A stretch of 64,000 nt of DNA from Pedobacter cryoconitis (GTDB lineage: Bacteria > Bacteroidota > Bacteroidia > Sphingobacteriales > Sphingobacteriaceae): the NCBI RefSeq assembly GCF_014200605.1, contig NZ_JACHCE010000008.1, positions 204,495-268,494 of the forward strand, given 5' to 3'. Shown here piece after piece: positions 1 to 8,232 of the stretch (the first letter of the stretch is position 1; each line of letters opens with the position of its first letter). Position numbers and translations under genes: made by a program. The notes under the pieces were generated by a model, which saw only the letters and a list, made by a program, of their open reading frames with translations, ran no database searches and had not been told where the DNA came from.

Positions 1-383
1 CAACTGCAGCAGGGATTTCTGATCTGGCAGTCCGTGAACAGGACGGGGTATTATACATAGACGGGACTGCGGCAGACGGTGCCACAAAAGACCAGTTATG
101 GGATATTTATAATCAGATTGATCCTAATTTTGCGTCTGGCGATTTAGTTTTAAATGTAAACGTTGCAGTAGATGCAGCGGTAACACATGCTAAAGTAATC
201 ACAGAAAGCAGTAACCTGAATATCCGTAAAGGACCAGGTACTGATCAGCCTATTGTTGGGAAGGCAGCTCATGGAGAGGTTATTACACTGGTTAACAGAA
301 GTAATGATTTATGGTGGCTGGTGCGTACTAATGACGGCGAAGAAGGTTATTGCTATGCGCAATACCTGGAGCCTCAGGCTTAG
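1..383 (+). CDS. BON/SH3 domain protein, 3' end only
   Basis: This is the C-terminal part of a protein whose start lies left of the window; the reading frame begins at base 3. The first ~50 residues, around 'DGVLYIDGTAADG' and 'QLWDIYNQIDP', look like a BON-type domain. Residues from about 66 on ('SSNLNIRKGPGTD', 'WWLVRTNDGEEGYCYAQYL') form a typical bacterial SH3 domain, which in this family binds cell-wall or other peptide ligands. Such proteins are small envelope or stress proteins. A rho-independent terminator follows 20 bp after the stop. The SH3 call is secure; the BON call is tentative because the fragment is incomplete. Confidence 0.75.
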   Translation, partial: TAAGISDLAVREQDGVLYIDGTAADGATKDQLWDIYNQIDPNFASGDLVLNVNVAVDAAVTHAKVITESSNLNIRKGPGTDQPIVGKAAHGEVITLVNRSNDLWWLVRTNDGEEGYCYAQYLEPQA

Positions 384-402
384 AATATATTTTAAGATCA
401 AT

Positions 403-464
403 AAAAACCGGCTTTTTAAAGGGGACTCTGTTAAGGGGGGCTCTGATAAAGAGCCGGTTTTTTT
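403..464 (+). terminator. Rho-independent terminator after the SH3 gene
   Basis: An 11-bp inverted repeat (AAAAACCGGCT at 403-413 with AGCCGGTTTTT at 452-462) runs into a T tract. The loop is long (38 nt). It ends the SH3 gene and may also serve the convergent DUF6266 gene. Confidence 0.7.
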
Positions 465-483
465 ATGCTGTAAATCTTCGTTC

Positions 484-972
484 TTAATTCGTAAACCTTC
501 CGCAATACACACTCCTGGAAACTTCATCGCTCTTCACATCTTTAAAGGCTATAAATACTTCATAAGTATTGTTTTTAAAATGTTTATGACTAATAGCGAA
601 GGTGTCCTTCAATTCATCTCTTCTAGCCCCGCTGTAATTGGCATACACCCAGCTGTGAGTTTTGCTGTACAACAGGATAATGGCTCTGTCTGTTGGAGCG
701 CCTGTACCTGTGTGATCTTTATCCCAGGTGAAGTCAAAGGTGTTTGCTGAGCACGTGACCTTTACATTTTCAGGTTTTACCAGATTTCCTTCTGCAACTA
801 AAACCGTATCCCAGTTGATTTCCTGCTCAGGAAATTCACCTTTGATAGCATTTTTTATGTTCACGGACCTGGCGGCATTGCTGGCAGATATATCCTGATC
901 TTTGGTGATGTGTTTGAAGCTAACTTTCAGAAATTCAGAAACAGGGTTTAGAAAAGGGCTTAATATCTTCAT
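484..972 (-). CDS. DUF6266 family protein, N-terminally truncated
   Basis: The C-terminal end ('EVFIAFKDVKSDEVSRSVYC') and the middle ('INWDTVLVAEGNL', 'FDFTWDKDHTGTGAPTDRAI') match the DUF6266 family, small proteins of unknown function that are multicopy in Pedobacter-like genomes. Usual members are about 200 residues and start with a glycine-rich segment (GxxGGFSGKxG). Here only 162 residues are open and that segment is missing. Just upstream the frame continues for eleven codons (ending KAQTTK before the Met) and then hits TGA, so the present Met is probably an internal residue. The gene is likely a decayed copy; no function can be given. Confidence 0.65.
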   Translation of the reverse strand: MKILSPFLNPVSEFLKVSFKHITKDQDISASNAARSVNIKNAIKGEFPEQEINWDTVLVAEGNLVKPENVKVTCSANTFDFTWDKDHTGTGAPTDRAIILLYSKTHSWVYANYSGARRDELKDTFAISHKHFKNNTYEVFIAFKDVKSDEVSRSVYCGRFTN

Positions 973-1201
973 TTTAGTGGTCTGTGCCTTCCTGTAAAAT
1001 TGTCATTCTGTCCCGAATAAGGTCTGGACAAGGTTAGGCTACTACATTGATTGAGTTGCTTGTATTGGAGTTGTTTCGCATGTTTTTGGGTTTTAATTGC
1101 CTTTTTTTGCCATGTTTTTCAGGCTGAATTTGAAGGTGATAAATGGGGGGCTGAGGAAGGTTCAGGATTGATCTGTTTGTTATCTGGCCTTATCCTGTTC
1201 T

Positions 1202-2089
1202 TTAACTATTTACAGGGATCTGAAGCAGATGATTGTGCAGATGCACCAAAGCTGGATTCGGATTTTCTTTCCTGGTCAGCATAATCAGTGGAATAGTCTC
1301 TTTTTCATTTTCAAGAGGGATGAATTTTAAATTAAGTGCATAACCATTTGCTATCTGCTCTGGTAACAGCGAGATTCCAAAACCACTTTCCACTAATCTT
1401 AAAACAGAATTCAGCTGAGAAGCATGATGTGAAATTTGCGGAGTGAACCCGGCATTCGCACACATGATTAAAAAACTATCAAAGATAGTAGGACCGCATT
1501 CACGTGTAAAAGTGATAAACTTTTCATCAATTAATTCTTTAACTGATATTTTATTGTTTTCTGATAATGAGTGTTTTGCATGGATTACTGCTACAAAAGG
1601 TTCAGAAAGAATCAGTTTCTCTTCCAGTTTTTCGGGATGGAGCCATGTTCTGACAAAAGCAGCATCCAGTGTTCCGTTGTTCAGTTCGTGAACCAGATTG
1701 TGATTGGTAAGCTCTTCAAATTGCAGATTGATATGCGGAAGGTTTTTGTTGAACTCTGCCAAAAGTGAAGGCAGTTTGCTATGCATAACCGCACCGGCAT
1801 AACCAATCCTTAAGGTACCAGTTTCACCCTGTCCATAAATTGCCAGGCGCTTTTTTACGGTTTGCATCTGCAAAATCATTTGTTTGGCATCCTGTAAAAA
1901 ATCAAGTCCGGCGGGAGTGAGGATTACGCTCCTTTTAGTGCGTTCAAAGAGCAATACACCCAGTTCATTTTCTATTTGCTGAATCATTCTGCTCAAAGGG
2001 GGCTGAGAGATATGCAGCCGTTCAGCTGCCCGGCCAAAATGCAATTCTTCGGCTAAGATCAGAAAATAGTTAAGGTGTCTTAAATCCAT
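1202..2089 (-). CDS. LysR family transcriptional regulator
   Basis: At 295 residues this has the normal length for the family. Residues 1-60 form the winged helix-turn-helix ('HLNYFLILAEELHFGRAAER', 'ISQPPLSRMIQQIENELG'). The rest is a periplasmic-binding-protein-like effector domain ('GTLRIGYAGAVMHSKLPSLL', 'VESGFGISLLPEQI'). It should act as a cytoplasmic, ligand-responsive DNA-binding regulator. It is divergent from the RidA/SnoaL gene at 2180, with a perfect LysR-type palindrome directly before its own start. Regulation of that neighbour plus autoregulation is the simplest reading. The inducer is unknown. Confidence 0.95.
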   Translation of the reverse strand: MDLRHLNYFLILAEELHFGRAAERLHISQPPLSRMIQQIENELGVLLFERTKRSVILTPAGLDFLQDAKQMILQMQTVKKRLAIYGQGETGTLRIGYAGAVMHSKLPSLLAEFNKNLPHINLQFEELTNHNLVHELNNGTLDAAFVRTWLHPEKLEEKLILSEPFVAVIHAKHSLSENNKISVKELIDEKFITFTRECGPTIFDSFLIMCANAGFTPQISHHASQLNSVLRLVESGFGISLLPEQIANGYALNLKFIPLENEKETIPLIMLTRKENPNPALVHLHNHLLQIPVNS

Positions 2090-2091
2090 AT

Positions 2092-2110
2092 TAATACTTT
2101 TTTGGTATTA
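2092..2110. promoter_or_regulatory. LysR-type operator (ATAC-N7-GTAT)
   Basis: TAATAC (2092-2097), seven bases, then GTATTA (2105-2110) make a perfect dyad of the T-N11-A class, with the ATAC-N7-GTAT core known from BenM/CatM sites. It begins 3 bp upstream of the LysR start codon. Two further GTAT half-sites lie at 2127-2130 and 2136-2139, closer to the promoter of the divergent gene, as expected for recognition plus activation sites. Confidence 0.7.
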
Positions 2111-2130
2111 GTTGTTGACAAAAATAGTAT

Positions 2131-2160
2131 TTTGGGTATTAAAACGTAAATGTAATTTTG
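2131..2160 (+). promoter_or_regulatory. Bacteroidota-type promoter of the RidA/SnoaL gene
   Basis: A TTTG box at 2131-2134 is followed, 18 bp later, by TAATTTTG at 2153-2160. This matches the Bacteroidota sigma-A pattern (-33 TTTG, -7 TAnnTTTG). The start codon follows 19 bp downstream, leaving a short leader. Confidence 0.6.
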
Positions 2161-2179
2161 TACCAGTTCATTAAAAAAC

Positions 2180-3019
2180 ATGAAAAATATTTTATTCACC
2201 CTTTTATTAATTTATCCCATTGGCATCATGGCACAATCAAAAGAAAATCCGGTTAAAAAATTACCATACAGCAAAGTGAAACCTGCAGGGGATTTTGTTT
2301 TTATATCCGGACAGGTTGGTGTGGATAGTTCAACTGGTAAATTAGTAATTGATAGTTTTGAGTCTGAATTACATCAGGTTATGAAAAATATAAAAGGTTT
2401 GCTTGATGCGCAGCAGCTTGACTTTAGTGACCTGGTCAATGTAACTATTTATTTGAAAAACATGGACAACTATCCGCTGACCAACGAGGTTTACAGTTCT
2501 TATTTTAAAGATGATTTTCCTGCCAGGGTTTGTATTGCAGTACTTGATTTACCTGCAAAAGCAAATGTTGAAATTGCAGCTACGGCATTCAGGCGTAAAA
2601 ATTCTTTAATGGAAAACAAAAAGCTGGTCTCTCAATTTCTGGAAGAAGTGCGTTCAGGAAAAAAGCCGGATCACGCAGGCTTATTTATGGCCGATACGAT
2701 GCTGGCACATCAGATGAATGCAGAGCAGGAAGCTGCAATCAAAAGAACACCTCAAAACTACACGGAACATATCAGGGAATTCCTGGCATTATATGGCAAT
2801 TTTAAATTTGAGGTCACTGAGATGATTGCCGAAGATGACAAGGTTTATGTGAGATGGAAACAAACAGGGAAACACCTGGGGACAATTGATGGGCATCCGG
2901 CTACCGGCAAACAGCTGGTTGAGATTTCGAGTGCGGTTTACCGTATTGTAAATGGTAAAATTGCTGAATACTGGATACAGACAGACCGTCTGGGATTGGA
3001 GAAACAATTGCTTCGTTAA
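2180..3019 (+). CDS. Secreted RidA (YjgF/UK114) - SnoaL-like fusion protein
   Basis: Residues 1-18 are a signal peptide ('MKNILFTLLLIYPIGIMAQS'). Residues ~25-127 are a RidA/YjgF domain: 'FVFISGQVGVD', 'LVNVTIYLKNMDNY' and the 'PARVCIAVLDLPAKANVEI' segment, which keeps the arginine that RidA enamine/imine deaminases use to bind the substrate carboxylate. Residues ~135-279 are a SnoaL/ester-cyclase-like NTF2-fold domain ('REFLALYGNFKFEV', 'RWKQTGKHLGTIDG', 'VNGKIAEYWIQTDRLG'). The family roles are hydrolysis of reactive imines and, for SnoaL-like folds, small-molecule binding or cyclisation. The combined role outside the cytoplasm is unknown. It is divergent from, and probably controlled by, the LysR gene. 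Confidence 0.85.
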   Translation: MKNILFTLLLIYPIGIMAQSKENPVKKLPYSKVKPAGDFVFISGQVGVDSSTGKLVIDSFESELHQVMKNIKGLLDAQQLDFSDLVNVTIYLKNMDNYPLTNEVYSSYFKDDFPARVCIAVLDLPAKANVEIAATAFRRKNSLMENKKLVSQFLEEVRSGKKPDHAGLFMADTMLAHQMNAEQEAAIKRTPQNYTEHIREFLALYGNFKFEVTEMIAEDDKVYVRWKQTGKHLGTIDGHPATGKQLVEISSAVYRIVNGKIAEYWIQTDRLGLEKQLLR

Positions 3020-3035
3020 TTGGATCATTTGGGAA

Positions 3036-3076
3036 AAACAAAAGAGGGAATCTATATCAGATCCCCTCTTTTGTTT
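3036..3076 (+). terminator. Terminator between convergent genes
   Basis: Perfect 13-bp arms (3036-3048 and 3064-3076; AAACAAAAGAGGG pairs with CCCTCTTTTGTTT) end in T-rich sequence. It sits between the RidA fusion gene and the convergent lipoprotein gene and can work in both directions. Confidence 0.75.
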
Positions 3077-3109
3077 ACTGTATATCCTTTGTAGAATAGC
3101 AATTGTAAA

Positions 3110-4084
3110 TTATTGATTGAAGTAATTATAGTTTCTGATTAAGCCATCATAATCACGGTCCAATCCTTCGATATCGTTATCTGTCAATTTACCTGCTGCT
3201 GTGGCATCACGCAGTGTCTTTTTAGTACGGAGTAAAAGATCGTGAAAGCCTTCATAAAACCGTTTATACTGGCCATCTTTATTGGCTTTTTTAGCGTTGT
3301 CAATATTCAGACCTGCATTTTTTGCTTGTGCAGCTTCTAAGCTTTTATAACTTTCCTGTACCTGATTACTGATCTTTGGGTAATTTTTGCCATTATCTGC
3401 CAGCAAATCGACGAAACTACGGATATTCTTCATATCAGTTTTCATGGCTACGATATATTCTTTCAGTGGGCTGTCTTTTAAAACAACAATTTCGGCAGCA
3501 TCAGCTACTTCATTTACTTTTTTCATCAAAACAATCTTATCTGTATAAAGTACTTGTACAGTCTTTCTGATGGTATCAATGAATGCATAACCTTTAGCTC
3601 CTTTATCGTCCTTATAATCCTCTGCTTTAAGGTAATCATCCAATTGTTTGTAATTATGCTGAAGCTTTGTGAATAAGGTATTGTACTGGGTGATCTGCGT
3701 TTTAAAATAGGCCTGGTTCTCTTTTCCCAATTCATCAACTGGTTTCTCCAGGGTTACGCCATTCATATTGGTCAGCCCGGCCCGCATCACATGTGGTGTA
3801 ATTATCCCAATGAATGCAAATTTGTCTGCAGGGTTTTTCAGGCCCTTTTCTATACGGCTTGCATTTCCAAGGATGTCTTTCAAATAAGAGTTATGACTGT
3901 TTGCCATGTCTACAACGAGGTTAGTATACTCAATGACACGGCTCGCGCTATCAGCCGGTCCGGCTATATCAGTGGAAGAACTGGTACCTGAAGCAGCCTG
4001 ATTTTTCTTCTTATTATTGGTGCAGGATAGTGTTGCTGATAGCAGGGTTATACAGCAAAAGATATAGGTAATTATTTTTTTCAT
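3110..4084 (-). CDS. DUF3829-like (YiiG-type) lipoprotein
   Basis: The frame is open further upstream, but the Met at 4084 starts a clean lipoprotein signal ('MKKIITYIFCCITLLSATLS' followed by Cys), so this start is preferred. The mature ~300 residues are mostly predicted helical and charged ('YNTLFTKLQHNYKQLDDYLK', 'KRFYEGFHDLLLRTKKTLRD'), ending 'DRDYDGLIRNYNYFNQ'. This layout resembles DUF3829/YiiG lipoproteins of unknown function. It should be membrane-anchored in the envelope. The family call is by overall resemblance, without a diagnostic motif. Confidence 0.65.
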   Translation of the reverse strand: MKKIITYIFCCITLLSATLSCTNNKKKNQAASGTSSSTDIAGPADSASRVIEYTNLVVDMANSHNSYLKDILGNASRIEKGLKNPADKFAFIGIITPHVMRAGLTNMNGVTLEKPVDELGKENQAYFKTQITQYNTLFTKLQHNYKQLDDYLKAEDYKDDKGAKGYAFIDTIRKTVQVLYTDKIVLMKKVNEVADAAEIVVLKDSPLKEYIVAMKTDMKNIRSFVDLLADNGKNYPKISNQVQESYKSLEAAQAKNAGLNIDNAKKANKDGQYKRFYEGFHDLLLRTKKTLRDATAAGKLTDNDIEGLDRDYDGLIRNYNYFNQ

Positions 4085-4273
4085 AATGTAAATGGTTGAT
4101 TGATGGTGAGATAAAGGTATTCTTCTATAAGAATAAATCAAAAAATAAATCTTCAGGGAATATTGTATATGTGTTTTTATTATCATTATTATAATAGCAA
4201 GATAGAACTATGGTTATTTTAATGATAGTTTTATTATCGGGAAATTTGTGCTGTTAAATCAATAAATAAAATA

Positions 4274-4864
4274 ATGGAACGTAAAAAATTTATACAGACA
4301 GCTACGCTTGGTGCGGCCGCCGTATTGACAGGCAACGCGATTGCTGCAACTGCTAAAAATAAAAATATGGAAAATCATCATCCAAAAAATAAAGGGTTTA
4401 GCCGTGCTAACCACGTGGGGATCGTGGTTGCGGATCTGGATAAATCTATTGCCTTTTATGAGGCGCTAACCGGTCTTAAAGTGATTAATGTCGATCAGAT
4501 TGGCGGTGATCGTATGGCACAGGTATTAGGCTTAAAGAAAACACTGATCAGGTATGCAAATCTGCATTTAGAGAATATCAATATGGATTTGCTGGAGTAT
4601 GAGCAGCCAGAACCGGTTAAGGCTCATTATGAGAACAATCACATAAGCGCAATGCACTTATGTTTTGAAGTCGATAACATTAAGGATGCAGTGAAACGCT
4701 TGAAGGATGCTGGTATTAAATTATCTGGAGAACCTATCATTTTTGAAGCAGCAGATGGACTGAAATCAGGTTTTGGTACTGCAGTGGCTTATTTTGATGA
4801 TCCTGATGGAACACATCTTGAAATTATTGAGCCACATGGCCCTTTTAAAAGAGAACGTGCGTAA
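4274..4864 (+). CDS. Exported VOC (glyoxalase/bleomycin-resistance fold) protein
   Basis: The first ~25 residues ('MERKKFIQTATLGAAAVLTG') resemble a Tat-like or Sec signal with R-K rather than R-R. Residues ~43-190 form a VOC domain: 'ANHVGIVVADLDKSIAFYEA', 'AMHLCFEVDNIKDAVKRLKD', 'AYFDDPDGTHLEIIEP'. The histidines and the terminal glutamate are at the usual metal-ligand positions. VOC enzymes include lyases, dioxygenases and isomerases, so the reaction cannot be assigned. A short terminator follows 20 bp after the stop. Confidence 0.85.
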   Translation: MERKKFIQTATLGAAAVLTGNAIAATAKNKNMENHHPKNKGFSRANHVGIVVADLDKSIAFYEALTGLKVINVDQIGGDRMAQVLGLKKTLIRYANLHLENINMDLLEYEQPEPVKAHYENNHISAMHLCFEVDNIKDAVKRLKDAGIKLSGEPIIFEAADGLKSGFGTAVAYFDDPDGTHLEIIEPHGPFKRERA

Positions 4865-4883
4865 GTATTCAAAACAGGAATAT

Positions 4884-4908
4884 AGAAGTACCGGAATATG
4901 GTACTTCT
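4884..4908. terminator. Hairpin between convergent genes
   Basis: Nine-bp arms AGAAGTACC (4884-4892) and GGTACTTCT (4900-4908) enclose a 7-nt loop and are followed by TATTTAAAA. It lies between the VOC gene and the convergent lipoprotein gene, so a shared terminator is likely. Confidence 0.6.
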
Positions 4909-4936
4909 TATTTAAAACAAACTGTTTGAAGCTGTA

Positions 4937-5707
4937 TTATTTACAATTGTAGGTATAACTTATCTCATTTTGTGCATAGCTACCATTCTGGAACCTTGTC
5001 TGTTCTGTCATATTGGTCACTTTGTTATTCTGATCGATTTTGTAATCGTAATATGTTATTGTCCCATCTTCAGGCATGATATCAGCTATTAAGTTTTTAG
5101 ATCCCTTACCGAGAAAACTCCATAGTTCCATAGCAACGTCATTCTGGGCCTGTGGTAAATTAAACAAATTGTTTATAGCTATATAATTAGTGTATTTAAT
5201 GACAGTTTTATATAAATCGTTACTGTAGATATTATCATTTGTAATTAAAATCAGATTTCCATCCTTATAGGTATAATGCGAGGAACTTGTTATTGATCCA
5301 AATTGAAAAAAATCTCTTCTGATCATATAGCCATATTGATCATAGCTGAAATTTACTTCTGAAGTATAATTATCAATAGTTAATTTAATAATTCTACCTT
5401 CAGAATCTAGCGTATATCTTTTGGTTTTTGTTATTCCGCCGGGAATATTAGTCGTCTTTATTTCAATAATCTGTTGATCAGTATAATTAAAAGTAGTTGC
5501 TTCATTATTATAATTAAGATCTTTTTTGATTACTCTTCCTTTTTCATCATAGGTATAAAGCGTTTGAAATTGCAGGATACCTGGTGGCCTTACTGCTATA
5601 GTTTTCATCAGCTGACATTGTTCACCTTTCGGTTCTGATCCTCCTTTTTTACAGGCCAGTGTAAAGATCATGCAAACTACAGAGAGGGTTAATATTTTTT
5701 TGTTCAT
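4937..5707 (-). CDS. Lipoprotein with YD-like repeats (DUF4595-like)
   Basis: An N-terminal lipoprotein signal ('MNKKILTLSVVCMIFTLAC') is followed by repeated beta-hairpin units: 'LYTYDEKGRVIKKDLNY', 'RYTLDSEGRIIKLTIDNY', 'NFSYDQYGYMIRRDFFQ', 'HYTYKDGNLILI'. These resemble the YD/RHS-like repeats of DUF4595 lipoproteins in Bacteroidota. A final Cys ends the protein ('ISYTYNCK'). It is expected at the outer membrane; no enzymatic role is apparent. It stands alone, convergent with the VOC gene. Confidence 0.75.
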   Translation of the reverse strand: MNKKILTLSVVCMIFTLACKKGGSEPKGEQCQLMKTIAVRPPGILQFQTLYTYDEKGRVIKKDLNYNNEATTFNYTDQQIIEIKTTNIPGGITKTKRYTLDSEGRIIKLTIDNYTSEVNFSYDQYGYMIRRDFFQFGSITSSSHYTYKDGNLILITNDNIYSNDLYKTVIKYTNYIAINNLFNLPQAQNDVAMELWSFLGKGSKNLIADIMPEDGTITYYDYKIDQNNKVTNMTEQTRFQNGSYAQNEISYTYNCK

Positions 5708-6135
5708 TTGGTGTTAAAAAAAATTAGCGCGAAAATACAATAAAAATCATAACTAATAATTATTTATTGTATAATGAAAATATTCCCCGTTGTTGTAATT
5801 CTGGTTTTTTTGTAGAATGCTTGACAGGCTTTCTATTTAATGAAAATTCTACATCTGTTAAGAATTCTAAATTTCTAATTGTAATAATTTTGAGGCATTA
5901 GACTTTTTATCGCAGATTAAATGTTTGTGAAAAAATCCCTTTTTTCATGAAAGTGAAATTTATATACCCGTAAAAGTCCACTATTGAGGTAGATTAAGGG
6001 GAACTACTCTTTTATACAAAAATTTCAATTGTATTTTGTTGAGCTTTTTGCCTAAAAGTGTACACGAACTGCAATTGGTTTTCCGGAATTAAATTGCAAT
6101 ATTTAAGTACTAGCCAAATTAAATTGGGTTTCAAC
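5708..6135. other. 428-bp AT-rich intergenic region
   Basis: No supported gene is seen. It contains an 8-bp inverted repeat (TGTAGAAT 5811-5818, ATTCTACA 5846-5853) and one TAATTTTG (5885-5892) resembling a Bacteroidota -7 box without a convincing partner. It probably holds the promoters of the two divergent flanking genes. Confidence 0.5.
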
Positions 6136-6795
6136 ATGAAAAAATACCTGAATTTATTTCAAAATGCTCCTGTTGCTATAGCTATGCTGGATGCGAAAAC
6201 TTTAAGACTTGATTCTGCAAATCCAGCAATGCTGCAACTATGGAGAAGGGAAAAATCTGTATTGGGCAGGAAACTTACAGATTTTCTTCCTGAAATTGCT
6301 GAACAGCCCTATCATGAATTAATTTATAATGTCATCCGTACGGGAAGATCATATAGTGAAACAGGGGCTAAGTTCTACACAAATCACAATGGCAGGACGG
6401 AAACTATCTTTGTAGATTATAGCTATACACCGATTCTTGGGAAAGATAGTAAGGTGGTCTCTATACTTGTGGTTGGAATGGATGTCAGCGAGCGGGAATT
6501 AAGCCGTCAGTACATGCAGGAGTCGGACAGGAACCTGCGGGCGATGGTGATGTCTGCGCCGGTAGCTATGGCTGTATTCAGGGGCTTTGATTTTCAATTA
6601 CAGTCTGTCAATGAAAAGATGCTCGATTTATGGAGTAAAACCAGCAGAATGGGCTTAAGAGAATTGCAGCATGTTTATCATAATGGCATATCATTTACTT
6701 CAGAATATGATCAGATCTGCTATAGTTATACACCTTTGAGAGATATCAAAGGAAATACGACAGGGGTAGTGATGATTGGAAACAGGAAAGAGTAG
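6136..6795 (+). CDS. Tandem PAS-domain protein
   Basis: Translation from the ATG at 6136 gives 219 residues; an upstream in-frame GTG (6058) exists but the sequence before 6136 looks non-coding. Two PAS units are visible: residues ~1-118 ('LFQNAPVAIAMLDAKTLRL', 'FVDYSYTPILG', 'VVGMDVSERE') and ~130-219 ('RAMVMSAPVAMAVFRGFDFQ', 'CYSYTPLRDIKGNTTGVVMI'). There is no kinase, GGDEF or DNA-binding domain, so it is a stand-alone sensor or a truncated one. The second PAS is shorter than usual (the middle part is missing). Ligand and partner are unknown. Confidence 0.8.
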   Translation: MKKYLNLFQNAPVAIAMLDAKTLRLDSANPAMLQLWRREKSVLGRKLTDFLPEIAEQPYHELIYNVIRTGRSYSETGAKFYTNHNGRTETIFVDYSYTPILGKDSKVVSILVVGMDVSERELSRQYMQESDRNLRAMVMSAPVAMAVFRGFDFQLQSVNEKMLDLWSKTSRMGLRELQHVYHNGISFTSEYDQICYSYTPLRDIKGNTTGVVMIGNRKE

Positions 6796-6837
6796 GCCTG
6801 TATGGAAATAACAGCAGATCGTTAAAAGAAGCACTGC

Positions 6838-7356
6838 TCAGAGTTTCAGTAATTCAAGATAAGGATCACCTGCTAAATTCAGCATCCTGGCAAAGGCAGG
6901 CTCCGTTTTATATCCCTGTTCCTTCAATTTGATAATTTCTGCTCTAAAGGATTCATCCCGCTCATTCAATAATTTGTATTCAATCAGCATATGTCTGTAA
7001 CCTGCCTGTTCACGGGTAGGGATTTGCTGTCCGAAAATTTCAATTTCCCAGTTAGCGGCAATCAGCTTAGCAAGAATAACTTCCTGATCATTGATCATCG
7101 TTTCTTTCAAACTGAAATCTTTAAACAGCGAAAAGGATTCAATCAGCAGATTTCTGAACTTTTGCTTATCCTGATAACAACAGATGATATCAAGATCACT
7201 GTTTTTGATAGCTATATTCAGTGGGACAGTTCCCACCAGGATAGGATCAAATTGCTGCAGGATTTCAAAGATTAAGGAATCTTTGAGTACTTGATAAGCA
7301 TCCTTTTGCCGGTCATTGCCCTTTGCTAAATAAGAGATAGAATCAAATTTTATCAT
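6838..7356 (-). CDS. DUF4269 family protein (nucleotidyltransferase-like)
   Basis: The 'ILVGTVPLNIAIKNSDLDII' segment (G-T with a later D-L-D) resembles the catalytic strand of minimal nucleotidyltransferases, and the whole protein fits DUF4269. The ATG at 7356 is chosen over the upstream TTG at 7365. Its start lies 11 bp beyond the stop of the methyltransferase gene upstream, so the two are probably cotranscribed. No substrate is known. Confidence 0.8.
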   Translation of the reverse strand: MIKFDSISYLAKGNDRQKDAYQVLKDSLIFEILQQFDPILVGTVPLNIAIKNSDLDIICCYQDKQKFRNLLIESFSLFKDFSLKETMINDQEVILAKLIAANWEIEIFGQQIPTREQAGYRHMLIEYKLLNERDESFRAEIIKLKEQGYKTEPAFARMLNLAGDPYLELLKL

Positions 7357-7367
7357 CGGGCACAAAA

Positions 7368-8132
7368 CTAAAAAGTTGCGGCCATAATTGTGCGTTTAAA
7401 AGGATAAAATACAGGTGATCCTTTAAATTCATTTCTTAATCTTTCTTTATAGGTCGCTATGAAACTTTGTCTGACATCTTCCGGCAGTTTTTCGACATAA
7501 GGGATCATGGCTGTGCCGGATACCCAGTCAAATAAAGCATCTGCATCTTTTAAAACATGAGGATAGATTTTCTCATAAACACTGATTTCAGTACCACCAT
7601 GCTGAAAAAACAGCTTTGCATACTCTTCTATATCCATTACCGGTGAAACGCGGGTAAAGCCTTTTAGAACTTCTGAAAAAGGAGGGGTTGAAGCGATGTC
7701 TATTAATGTGGTATGGGTAAAATGCCTGTGATTGGATGGGATTTGTACTACAAGCTGTCCGCCGGGTTTAACTGTAGAAATGATTTGCGGATATAGGGCC
7801 TGATGATTACTGAGCCACTGGATAGCTGCATTGGAAAAGACGAGATCATATTTTTCTCCAGAACCAAGCTGTTCTTCTATTGTTCTTTTTTTAAAACTAA
7901 GCTGTTCATTTTGAAATGCAGCGGCGTCATTGAGCATTTCCTGAGAGGAATCTATTCCAAGAACAGTTGATCCTGGTAAAGCATCTGCAAGTTTCCTGGT
8001 CAGTTCTCCTGTTCCACATCCTAAATCTATTGCCTGTAAAGCAGGTTTAACTTTGACCAGTTGTATTAAATCGTAAAAAGGGCCAAAACGCTCTTGTTTG
8101 AACTTGTTGTAAACATCAGGATTCCATGCCAT
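7368..8132 (-). CDS. Trans-aconitate 2-methyltransferase-like SAM methyltransferase
   Basis: The N-terminus 'MAWNPDVYNKFKQERFGPFY' and the SAM motif I 'AIDLGCGTGELTRKLAD' are characteristic of the Tam family, followed by 'LGIDSSQEML' and 'VFSNAAIQWLSNHQAL'. At 254 residues it has the usual Tam length. Tam methylates trans-aconitate to relieve inhibition of aconitase. Many relatives act on other acids, so the substrate is inferred. It probably forms a two-gene unit with the DUF4269 gene. Confidence 0.85.
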   Translation of the reverse strand: MAWNPDVYNKFKQERFGPFYDLIQLVKVKPALQAIDLGCGTGELTRKLADALPGSTVLGIDSSQEMLNDAAAFQNEQLSFKKRTIEEQLGSGEKYDLVFSNAAIQWLSNHQALYPQIISTVKPGGQLVVQIPSNHRHFTHTTLIDIASTPPFSEVLKGFTRVSPVMDIEEYAKLFFQHGGTEISVYEKIYPHVLKDADALFDWVSGTAMIPYVEKLPEDVRQSFIATYKERLRNEFKGSPVFYPFKRTIMAATF

Positions 8133-8232
8133 AATGAGGTGATTAAAATATATATATAATGATAACGTAACTATTTTAGGTTTTGGTGTGTTTCTATTCT
8201 GGAATTATACACTAATGAAATCTTAATATATC

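Noticed and set aside
253..750. Plus-strand 165-residue ORF over the SH3 gene end and DUF6266 gene
   Set aside because: It crosses the terminator and lies antisense to DUF6266; no family resemblance and a poor composition.
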